From the NCBI GenBank assembly GCA_036897485.1, contig JAYMTF010000398.1, forward strand, positions 1 through 37,262: a DNA stretch of 37,262 nucleotides, read 5' to 3'. The notes beneath the pieces were generated by a model. That model was not told where the DNA came from. It ran no database searches and worked only from the letters and a program-made list of their open reading frames with translations. This DNA comes from Pelargonium nanum (Eukaryota > Streptophyta > Magnoliopsida > Geraniales > Geraniaceae). Shown here piece by piece: positions 22,001 to 32,541 of this stretch (the first letter of the stretch is position 1; the number at the start of each line of letters is the position of its first letter). A program made the position numbers and the translations under genes.

Positions 22001-22522
22001 GTCCGATCGTCGAGTCCGGTCTTGGACCGATGCCCACCCCTAACGGTTAAAATCAAACCTGAGGAGCACCATTGACCGGACCGGTTGGTCCGGTCCGATT
22101 CAAAACCCCCAATGACATTACCATTTACCGGTTTCAAGAACCAAACCATACAGTCTTGTCTTCTCTCTATCTTTCCACAGTTGGTCAGTTCGCCTTCCAC
22201 ACAGAGAAACCTCCTGCAGACTCAGATTCATCGCCTTTTCTCTGTCAATCAAATCTCTTCAAAACCCTTTCCAAAACCCCAATTTCTCTCAATTCTTCAC
22301 ACGCTTCGCTTTCTAGCGACCCCTCACATTCTCTACTGATCCCAATTCCGCATGGCCCTCTTTTGATTTCCGGTACAGTTTCCGTCGCCGACGTCCCGTC
22401 CGGAACCGAATTCTCTACTTCTTTTTCTCTCTCTGTTTCGCAGATCTCCGTCGGCGCGATCTCTCGTGTTTATTTTCGTTTTTTTGCTTTTTTGTGTTCG
22501 CAGGTTTCTAGGCTGATTCGTG
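19075..22522. other. Long intergenic region between the GT90 gene and the PHD/GNAT gene
   Basis: It holds the GT90 3' UTR and very AT-rich sequence. Reverse-strand 19800-19900 has A-box-like TAATGGTTAAG and B-box-like GTAAATTTAAATCTC, a possible tRNA-derived SINE. About 20452-20712 is a decayed Stowaway-type element (left CGTTTCATAATAATATTCAT, right CACTCATTTTAAGACGG). About 20775-20938 resembles a 5' UTR exon. Three related words around AGATCTATTAGATCC lie near 21465, 21640 and 21715. About 21940-22041 carries CCGGTCTTCGGTCC-type words ending CCCACCCCTA, like one end of a plant hAT-type MITE. From about 22140 to 22522 the sequence is CT-rich and probably the promoter and 5' UTR of the PHD/GNAT gene, possibly with a small UTR intron. 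Confidence 0.45.
20775..20938 (+). other. Orphan 5'-UTR-like exon
   Basis: The stretch begins near a TATA-like run (TACTATATATATG, 20763-20775) and contains GTAACCCTAGCCGCAG, a telo-box-like word common in 5' leaders of plant translation-related genes. CT-rich leader sequence follows, then an AAAG-GGTATG that could be a splice donor. No coding sequence follows until the PHD/GNAT gene 1.6 kb downstream. It may be a distal leader exon of that gene, the remnant of a lost gene, or a noncoding transcript. Confidence 0.3.
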
Positions 22523-25500
22523 ATGAAGCGCGAGTTGGCTTTTGCATTGGAGGTTCAGACTCAACTGGCGGCGGGTTCACTCGGCAGAACTCGAGCGTCC
22601 CCGCCCCTGACTCAGAGCTCGATCCTGGCGAGCTCTCCTGTGGAGGTTTCTGAGAGTGTGAACGGTAAGAGGCTTAGCGGTTCTTTGAGGGATGGTTGTT
22701 TGATCGTGTACACTCGGAGGAAGAAGTTTCTGTTTTGTGAGAACACTGGAAGCAAGAGCTTTGCTTGCTCCGAGGACGGCCGGAACAAGGACTCGGCTGT
22801 GGTGGTGAACAGAGAGAAATCGAATTGCAATGTGGCTGTTGATGAGTGTGGAAAGATTGAAGATGCTACTGCAATGGATATTGATGAAGGGGGTGCTCAG
22901 TGGACGCAAGTGGCGATTGGCGAGGTTGATGATGACTTGAACATGAGCGCAGGATATGAAGTAGAGGTTGAGGTGATAGGGAGTGCATTAAGTGTACCGG
23001 AAGTTATGAAGATCGAGCCAAGTCTTGGACTAGATGGGGAGGGGGCTGCTGAAGGAAGTGCATTGACTGTTTCGAAGAAGAATTTGGAATTAAAAATGTC
23101 GAAAAAGATTCTTCTGAACAAGAGGCCGAATACAGTTAAAGAGCTCTTTGAAACCGGGTTGCTTGAGGGGGTAACAGTTGTGTATATGGGCGGGAAGAAG
23201 GTAAATATGACACCCAATGCTGATTTGCTTCGTTTAATTTGAAGTATGCTATTTTGTTTATTTGTTTTTATCAACAGTAAATGTGGGTTGAATCGTCAAT
23301 TGCAGGCATATGGTCTCCGAGGTACAATTACAGATGCTGGAATTTTGTGTTTGTGTTCTTTGTGTAAGGGCTGCAATGTGAGTGTTGCTTTGCATTTCAT
23401 CCCGTCTGGCATGCTAAGTAGTTTTGCAATTTGAGAACACCTTTGTTTATTTGCTTCCTTCCTTCCTTCCATCAATGCAGGTAATTCCGCCTTCTCAATT
23501 TGAGATCCATGCTTGTAAATCATACAGACGGGCAGCTCAGTACATTTGCTTTGAAAATGGGATGAGCCTTCTCGAGGTTTTGAAGATTTGCAGGGTCACT
23601 CCTCTTCACATGTTGGAAACAGCCCTTCAGAATGCCTTAAAATGTTTGCCTAAAGAGAAAACTTTCACCTGCAAAAGATGCAAAGGTGATAGTTTACATA
23701 TTTGTAGTTCACTATAGCATTCTGTAGTGAATGTTTGTATATGCTAATAATTATGGAAAAGTGAGTTTTTTTCCTGACTTGATTGATGTTCAATGATTTC
23801 TAGGGTCCTTCCCTGCAAAATTTGTTGGAAAAGCAGGGCCTGTTTGCCAATCATGTGTGATGCAAACTGAATCTCAATGCAGCCCACAACACACAACCAT
23901 TGAAAGTGCCAGGTTTGCTTTCTTTAAGATTTTCCTCATGGAGCTCTGAATTTTGTCTCTTTTGTCTGGAGACATCATGCATGAAGTTTGTCTTGCTATT
24001 GACTGTAAACCTGTTTGCTTTTGCTTGTATATGCTAGTTAGGATTCACAAAATATTAATGTCACATTTTCAATATTTCTATGATAAAACTGCGTTTGCTA
24101 CAACCCTCAGTTATAGAACTTTTATAATCTGGGAAATGATTGTATCTGATAATTTTTTTTTTAAATAAATTTAGATGCATGTTTTTTTTATAAAAAAAGT
24201 AGTGGCTTAAATCTTCCTTGGAAGGTCATATGTATTTGATTGTAGTAGTAGCTGAACTCTGTCTTGGTAGGATACTAGGACTGGCTCCAAGTGACCAGTA
24301 CATGAATTGTGGGTGTGGGTGTTTATTTTTAAATTTCCTTGAGGTTATGCAAGGTTGCATAAATTAGACCGTACATGTGGATGAGGGTGAAATCAATTTT
24401 TGTTTAGTACAGTTTATATCTAGATACCCTTTTCTGTTGTTTTTATAAGTGTTCATCTGAATGATTTAGGCCATCAGAACCAGTTCTGCTCCTCGAGTCC
24501 TCAAAATCTGCTTCAGTTCGTGTCTGTTTAGATAAGGGGCCCCGGAGATCAACCCCAAGGTCAGTACTATCTTCTTTTGTCTTTTTTGGTGGGGATTGTT
24601 TCTAAGAATAATGCTGTTCTCTTAGAAGTTTATTATATTGTAACCAAAATTAGGTTAGACTTTCCCATATACACACACAACATTGTACACTTGAGGATAT
24701 GTAATCAAACCAAACTACCCTCACTTATTCATAACTCATAACACTCTCCCTCTAACTGGTGCATAGATATCAATCATCCCCAACTTGTTACAAATGAACC
24801 CCACTCTGGAACTACTAAAAGAATTAGTAATAACACGGACAGCTTCTCTCTAGTTCTCACATGAGTTGTACAAACAAGTTTTTGTTCATCTTTTCATGAA
24901 TAAAGTGACAGTCCACTTCAATATGTTTTATCCTCTCATGAAACACTGAGTTTGAGGCAATGTGAATGACAACTTTATTATCATACCATAATTGTATAGT
25001 TCCAGAAGTTTCAAACCCGTGTCTTCCATAAGCTGACAAACCCTCATCAATTTCTTAGTACTATCATATATAATTTTATACTCTGCCTCTGCACTCAGTT
25101 GAGCCTCAACATTTTGCTTCTTTTTCTTCCAAGCTACCAATTTCCTCCTACGAGAACACAATATCCATAGTAGACCACCTATCCTTTGGAGATCCTATCC
25201 AATATTTTGTTATGCCCATGATTCTTGAATGATATACCACACCTTGAAGTACCTTATAAATGCTTTAAGATTTGAACTATTGCATCCCAATTGTTCGAGT
25301 GGATGACATAAATTGATTAACAACACTCAATGGATATGCCAGATCAGGTCTGGTTACTGTTATGTAGTTCAACTTTCCAACTATCTTTCAATATCTTTTT
25401 GGATCTTCAATTAACATTCCCTCGTCTGCAAAAAGTTTCACTTTTGAAATCATATAAGCATCACTCACTTTTGCTTCTAGCATCCCAATCTCTATCAATA

Positions 25501-28285
25501 AGTTGATTCTATACTTTATTTGAGATAGAAAGATACCTCTCTTACCACGACCAACCTCTATTCCCCGAAAATACTTCAACGAACCCAAGTCCTCTGTTAG
25601 AAACTTGGCTTGCTTGAAGAATTTAAGGGCATCTATCCCGATCTTATCACTCCAAGTAATTTCAATATCATCGGCATAAACAGCCATTAAAGTACATCCA
25701 ATTCTAGACTGCTTATATAAAATTGAATTATCATTAGCACCTCGTAGTAACCATACTCAAGCACCACATCATTGATCCAAACCAAGCTCGAGGTGGCTAT
25801 TTCAGCCCATATAAGATTTTTTAAGGTGACAAATAACACCATGATTCTTTCCCTGAGCAACAAAGCCAGACAATTTTTCCATGCAGACCTCTTCTTGCAA
25901 TTCAGCATGAAGAAAGACATTCTTAACTTCAAGTTGATAAAGGTGCCAACCATGAGTGGCTGCGAGGGAAATGAAAGACGAATAGAAGCCAATTTTGCAG
26001 TAGGGGAAAAGGTATCCAAATAATCAATCCCTCATAGGTTTTGAATTTCAGCACATAAGGAACAAACCAGGGTAAATAATTCTGAACGATTTTTCATGAA
26101 ATAAATCCAAGTTACACGAGAGTTGTCATCCACAAAACTAACAAATTAACAATAACTATTTTAGGATAACACTGGACAACGACCCCAAACATCTGAATGA
26201 ACTAAAGACAAGGGTGATGCACCCCTTTTATTGACCCTAGGTAAGTAAGATACACTATGGTCAGCACATAGATGATCCTCTTTGTCCATACCTTTCATCA
26301 CCGTTTTCCTCCATTGAAAATTAGTTAACCCATCCAAATTCAGATTAGTAACAACCTGAATTTTATCACACTTGGCATGCAAATAAATTCTGAACTAGCA
26401 AGGTTCTTTTTACAAACAACAACAAAACTCTTTATTAACAGCAGTAGCCATTTCCGAAACCTTTATAGCAACCCAATTATTCACAAACACAAAAATTACA
26501 CAACCCTTCACAAACAGCAGGTCAGCAGCACCAACTACTCACCCAATCTGTAGCAACGTTAGCACAACTCAAATCGATGGGCAAAATATATGCTACAGTC
26601 ACCCTGCAGGGGGACCTGAAGCTGCTCCTCTCTTGGACAGAAGCTGCTCTCCTCTCCTGGGGAGGCAATGCTTGCTCACTTAGGCAGACTGAAAATCCTA
26701 GAAACGCCGTTGCTCTCATACCATGTATAAAGTTAGATGTAGAACGTCGTTCTTTTAGAAGTTAATGATACCGTAACACAAATTTGGTTAGACTTTCCTA
26801 CAAACACATACATTGTACACTAGAGGCTATGTAATAATACCAACTACCTTCACTTATTCATAACTCTTAAGTCACAACAGTGATTATTTTATATGTATAG
26901 CAATGATTATTCTTTCTAATCACTACATATACTCCATGTGTACTATTTCAGGTCATCAAAATCAGTTCCAACCTTGAAATCCTTGGAAAGTACTTCTCCA
27001 TGTGCTTCTAATAAGATTCGGTGGAACAAAACAAAAAAGTTGGTATTGTTATTATCTTGTGTTTTTTTTATATTAAGGTATAGAGTATCACCAAATATGT
27101 TTCTGCATCTCATGCAAGTAATTAAACATTTGTTTTCGGATACTTTCCCTTTTCTGCATTATTTCAGGTCAGTGAAACCACTTTTAGTCTTAAAATCGTC
27201 TGGAAAGGCTTCTAAGGGCACTGCTTCACAGAATCAGAGTCGGTTGAAGATGGAAAAAAAGTTGGTATCTGCATTATATATAACTTGCTCTTCTCCATCG
27301 TCCTTTTTTGGGCCAGATTTGAGCCTTAATTTTTAGCTTTACCTCTCTGGAAAATACTGAATTCGTATTGTCCTTTGCTTGGCATGCTCTTTCAACCTTT
27401 TTAATATTCTTTCATCTATGTTGCTTAAGGTCAGTAAAAATCACAAAGGGCTCGAGGAAATCCTCAGCATGTAGCTCTTCACAGCCCAAGTCTCAACGGA
27501 AGATAACTACGAAGTAGGTGTTCTTTGATTTCTAAAATCATAAATAGTTATGCCTTGTATGTTTGCTCTCATTTATGGCAATCAAGTAATGCCCATTGCT
27601 ATTTTGATATGTTAATTCTTCAGAGACCAAAGGTTGCATAAATTGATCTTTGCGGAAGGTGGATTGCCTGATGGATCTAAAGTATCATATTTTGGTCGTG
27701 GGCAGGTTGTTGAGATAAGAAATGTCTATGCATATATATTTTGTTATTTATAGTAAATTGTGCAACTAATTACTTCTTGTGGACAGAAACTGCTTGATGG
27801 TTATAAAAAAGGCTCTGGAATTATCTGTTCCTGTTGCGAAACTCAGGTATATATTCTATATGTTTTTTATCCTTGCATGAAAAGTTCTGGTTATTATATA
27901 CGATGTACTCAAATTATTTGCATTCTATGCACAGGTCAGCCCATCACAGTTTGAAGCTCATGCGGGATGGGGTTCACGTAGAAAACCGTAAGTTTTATTT
28001 GAGATATCATTAAATTATTGAGTAACTATTACTTTGCTGTAAGCATTTGTCAATTTTACAACATTTCTCATTGTAATTGGCAGCTATTCATATATTTACA
28101 CAGCTAAAGGGATGTCTCTCCATGAATATTCGTTACATCTTATAAGAGATCGGAGGTATTCTGCAGAGGATTGTGATAGCCTGTGTACCATTTGTTTAGA
28201 TGGTGGTAATCTTTTGCTTTGTGATGGATGCCCAAGGGCTTTCCATAAAGGTGAAGTCCAAATTGCTTTGACAAATTACACCAGT

Positions 28286-28329
<44 letters not shown>

Positions 28330-31300
28330 TCTGTCTCTGGTACCTCCTCCTCCGAGTTTATTATCTTGAGTAATTTGATTTCCTATGCAGAATGTGCTTC
28401 TTTGCCAAGCATACCTCGTGGTGACTGGTACTGCATATATTGCCAGAATAAGTATCAAAGAGAAAGGTTCGTCGAGCATAATGCCAATGCTGTAGCAGCG
28501 GGTAGAGTGTCAGGAGTTGACCCTATAGAACAGATCCCCAATCGTTGCATTCGAATTGTCGGAGGCATTGGAGCTGATCTTACTGGATGCGCATTGTGCA
28601 AGTAATACACTTGTGCTAAATACACTTGTTGAAGGCAGTAGTGTATTCTCATATGATCAACTTTTATGCCCACCGTCATGAATGATCATTGCGTTCTACT
28701 TATCTTTTATCTTGTGGTGTGCAGAGGTCATGATTATTACAAAACTGGATTTGGTCCTCGTACAATTATATTCTGTGATCAGGTATTGTAAATGTTTTTC
28801 ATGCTTTATGTTTGTTTTACGCCTAGAACTTCGTGCATGCATATTCTGCTCTGTGTATTAGTAACTAACTGGTGTACTCATGTTAATTTTTTCCCTCCCT
28901 GTTTTTACCAGTGTGAGAAGGAATATCATGTTGGCTGCTTGAGAAGTAATAAAATGGCAGATCTAAAGGTGCGATAGGATTATGCCTCTTGATTGATTAA
29001 ATATTATGAATGAATGACTCCTTTTTCCTGTTTCCATTTCACAGAAGCTTGTTTTTGGACTAAAATATTGATACCACTCATATGATAGGAGGTACCAAAA
29101 GGGAATTGGTTTTGCTGCACAGATTGCGTAACAATCCATTCTACTTTACGGAAGTTGATAGCACGTGGTTTTGAAAGGATGCCAAGCTCTATCTTAGATA
29201 TTACAAGGACGAAGTGTACTGTAAATGGAATAGACACCACTCATGATCTTAATGTGAGTTGGAGAGTGCTCTGTGGCGATGTTAAATCTCCTGATAAAAG
29301 GTTCTTGTTTTCAAAGGCTATTTCTATCTTCCATGTAAGTTCATTCTCTATACTTAACCAGTATTGATCCAACTTGCTATTTACTAGTTGCTAGTATTTG
29401 CTTGCTATCTTTCACTGTTGACTTGTATTCATTGATTTTGATTTATTCATTTTGGGAAGGAGAATATCTTTATATATAACTCTTGACATATCATTTGACC
29501 TTTGATTTCTTTTCCTTTCGTCCCAATAAATTCCCTTCAATCTCTCAGCTAAAGAAATACTCAAATGTACCATAATATCTTAATCTTTACATATATCTGA
29601 CTGCACTCTGTTCTGCTGGTTGATGTAGAAAATCTTGGTATTAGCCTTATTAAGGAAAGCCCTAATTCCTTGGGTGAAAGATTGGAAATTAGATATTACT
29701 GAATACAATCTTTACTATCATGTTTTCTTACTCTTGTTACCTTACTCCTTTTGGGGGACACAACACACATATGTGGATAAATATGCTCGCAAGGATATAA
29801 GAGCATCATTATAATTAAGTGCGGTTTCTCCAATATCTATGTTTCAGGAGAGCTTTGACCCTATCATTGATTTAACAACTGAAAAGGACCTCATTCCATC
29901 CATAGTTTATGGGTAAGCAGATTTTTTTTTTATCTTGCATTCTTACTTTTTCCAATATTTGCTGCTCCTAATCGTTGTATATTCTCCAAGTTAATTAGAT
30001 ACTTTCCTTTTCTCTCTGTAGAAGGAATACACGGGGTCAAGAACTAAGAGGCATGTACTGTGCGGTCTTAATGGTCAAGTAAGATATGTTCTTACCTATC
30101 TATATAATCTAGGCTTTATTGTACTATAGAAGAATATTGATGACAATCCTTTTTACTTTCTTGCAGTTCATGTGTAGCATCAGCTGCAGTGTTTAGAGTA
30201 TTTGGGCGAGAAGTTGCTGAGTTGCCTTTGGTTGCTACAAAAAAAGACAACCGTGGCAAGGTGAGACTTTTATCTAGTGAATGTGTTGTTAACTGACAAT
30301 GAATATCAGAAAGATAACTATCAACCTAGTAATTCCCTGTACCATGCACATATGAACTCGGTTGTTCCCTTGAAAACCAGACACAATTGATGTGGGATGA
30401 ACCTGTACCTACAAAACCTTACGTTTACCTTTTTTGTTCACCTAATCCAACTCAGAGAGCCTTAGCCGACTCATTGCATATTTGCCAGAAGGATCAAACC
30501 AACCATTCTTGTTGACCTTTTATAGGTTTATAGCCAGTTAGGAAAATGTTCTAAAGTCACGAAATATGAGCTCAATCTTGGAACATGCCGATGTCCTCTT
30601 AAACTTAATCCAAGCGTCAGCGTTGTATATGCTTAATGATTTTGTCTTCACAATTTCTCTCTAGTGTCTCTCCCTCTGTTTCTTTGTATTCTTCTGTTGC
30701 CTTTGAATGGTTCCTACGCATTATATTGACCGCTGATCACTATATTTTGGGCCTTATTCTCTGCCATATTGATGTTTTAGCTGGTTCCAATTCCTTGTAT
30801 ATTGTTCACTTTTTTTATGTTTTGAAAACAACATTTTCTTAGTTCATAAACAAACTGATAACAAATATTGATTAAAAAGGAATTTTTAGGTGATGTTATC
30901 CTGTCGGTAAATGTTTAGTTAGTAATTTGTGAATTATTATACCTCATTTAACTGAATTTTTAGGGTATGTTTCCATCATATTCATGTGTTTGTGTGTGTG
31001 ATTTGCTGGGTATTAATTGAATACATATTTTGTTTTGATGGAACTGAATACAAATATAGGGCTATTTCCAAATCTTGTACTCTTCCATTGAAAAGCTTCT
31101 GACATCCCTGAAAGTGAGCAACATTGTGCTCCCCGCGGCCGAGGAGGCAGAATCCATATGGACAGATAAATTTGGTTTCAAGAGGATGAAACCCGACCAG
31201 GTACTCTACAACTCTACGCACTAAACTTTACTTAGAGGTTGCGCATTATTCATTTGTACACAGTTTAAAAGTTTACATTTCTACGTTGCTCTGCAGCTGA

Positions 31301-31389
31301 CATACTATAAAAAATGGTGGGGGCAAATGTTAACTTTCCAAGGAACCACTATGCTCGAGAAACAGGTTCCTCAATGCCAAACAAAGTAA
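22523..31389 (+). CDS. PHD-finger / GNAT acetyltransferase-fold nuclear protein with TDBD domains (At2g36720-like)
   Basis: I trace 21 exons in frame: 22523-23200, 23306-23377, 23481-23685, 23804-23912, 24470-24559, 26952-27038, 27168-27260, 27430-27513, 27624-27705, 27787-27846, 27935-27987, 28084-28250, 28391-28601, 28725-28782, 28912-28968, 29089-29334, 29848-29912, 30022-30078, 30167-30260, 31060-31200 and 31297-31389 (933 aa). The start MKRELAFALEVQ is family-typical. Domains: TDBD 1 (about 202-300: TVKELFETGLLEG, PSQFEIHACKSYRRA); a Ser/Lys-rich linker of four related exons; TDBD 2 (about 475-550: LPDGSKVSYFGRGQK, VSPSQFEAHAG); PHD 1 (about 570-612: CTICLDGGNLLLCDGCPRAF); PHD 2 (about 660-717); and a GNAT fold (about 760-905) with the acetyl-CoA loop RGKGYF and the end AAEEAESIWTDKFGF. 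Such proteins act on chromatin; enzymatic activity is unproven for most. Confidence 0.93.
24600..26880 (-). mobile_element. Ty1/copia LTR retrotransposon fossil in intron 5 of the PHD/GNAT gene
   Basis: Two direct repeats of about 130-155 bp (about 24615-24743 and about 26726-26879) bound an interior of about 2 kb. Reading on the reverse strand, a primer-binding site like that for initiator tRNA-Met lies just inside the upstream repeat (about 26712-26723), followed by integrase-start, reverse transcriptase (YADD motif near 25670) and RNase H segments in Copia order, and a purine-rich tract next to the downstream repeat. The element is shorter than a full Copia and broken in many places. The repeats have clearly diverged from each other, so the insertion is old. 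It is antisense to the host gene and appears to be spliced out with the intron. Confidence 0.85.
28286..28331 (+). repeat. (CT)n(GT)n microsatellite in an intron of the PHD/GNAT gene
   Basis: A CT run of about 13 units (28286-28311) passes directly into a GT run of about 9 units (28312-28330). It lies in the 140-bp intron that splits PHD finger 1 (donor after 28250, acceptor before 28391), about 60 bp from the acceptor. The CT run could affect acceptor recognition. Confidence 0.95.
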
Positions 31390-32541
31390 AGTACAGAACC
31401 TATATAGAAATCCACCAAGATGCTGGAGGGTTGGATGTGGAAAATGGATCCTGAGAGCTAAATTATATACAAGTTACAGAATCTTTTGAGTCTACCAAGG
31501 TTGGAGGTTTCAAGGGGAGATGAGAGAGTGAGATGTGGTCATTTTAGGAAAGTTATTTTCATTTGTAAAAATAAAAATTGCTTCATATGTTTGTTTTTTG
31601 GATAAAAACTTAAATGGTCTTTATTTTTGGATTTTGGTTACATTGTGATATAGATCCCATGATCTAAGAAAATGTCATTTTGACATTAATATAAATCATA
31701 GTTTTTTATCTTGCAAAATTTTGGCTTGCTTTGCAGGTGTCTCACTAGATCAAGAATTATATCATCTTTTCTTAAATTTCTTCTTAGTACATGATTATTG
31801 TTATTATTATTTTTTTAAATCTTGGGTTGGTTAAAACTTCAATTATTACACAAATATATATATGCACACATGCATATATATACACACATATATATATGCA
31901 CACATGCATACACATACACATATACATACATGCACACACATACACATATATATAGACATGCATACATGTATATATACGCATATATACATACACACACATA
32001 TATTCATTGTGCATAGGCCTAAAACTTTTTTTTTGTCTAAGTGTCTTACATGGTTAAAAATCACGTCTTCAATATTTATTATATGTTAATTTATTTCTAT
32101 TTGTTTGGATACGACAAACAACTTTATTAACATGAAACAAAGATTCTTGAGAATTATAAAAATGAAAATAAAGATAGTCCAATAATGGAAAAAAATTAAA
32201 AAGTAATAAAAAACAATGTCTATTTCTTGCTTCAAAGTCATAAAACCATACCCAACTCTTGACAATGAAACAAAATGGACCAAGAACAAAGCTCCATAAC
32301 CAATCCTATTACCTATAACATGAACAAGATCATGAATTGTGGTCTCTCCTTTATTGTTATTTTTCTTTATGCTTAGCTTATGCTTTACTCTCTCTTTTTA
32401 TCCAAACTCTCCACATGACTTCATATTTATCATTAGGCCATTCCCATTATATTCAAAGCATAAACAGCTATTGCTTGCCTCCCAAGCTAACCAATCATCA
32501 TTTTACTTCACAAGCAACAACTACTAATTGCTTCTTCACTC
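31390..32541. other. Intergenic region between the PHD/GNAT gene and the pectinesterase
   Basis: It holds the 3' UTR of the PHD/GNAT gene, AT-rich sequence, the long alternating purine-pyrimidine microsatellite at about 31854-32003, and the pectinesterase promoter and leader (from about 32300, turning CT-rich). No gene is seen in it. Confidence 0.6.
31854..32003. repeat. Compound (TA)n/(CA)n microsatellite, about 150 bp
   Basis: An imperfect alternation of ATATAT, CACACA, TGCACACATGCA and ATACAT words makes nearly the whole stretch alternate purine and pyrimidine. A block of about 35 bp (ATATATGCACACATGCATA type) appears twice near 31856 and 31891. Reading frames on both strands here give only Tyr/His/Thr or Met/Cys/Val-rich artefacts. 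Confidence 0.95.

Noticed and set aside
20945-22070. Possible box C/D snoRNAs behind the orphan leader exon
   Set aside because: TGATGT and CTGA words occur, but no pair with proper C, D and terminal stem arrangement was found.
22072-22653. 193-codon ORF upstream of and overlapping the PHD/GNAT start
   Set aside because: It is out of frame with the family-conserved start at 22523, low-complexity Ser/Pro-rich, and crosses likely leader sequence.
31784-32089. Several ORFs on both strands rich in Tyr/His/Thr or Met/Cys/Val
   Set aside because: They are translations of the TA/CA microsatellite and have no protein character.
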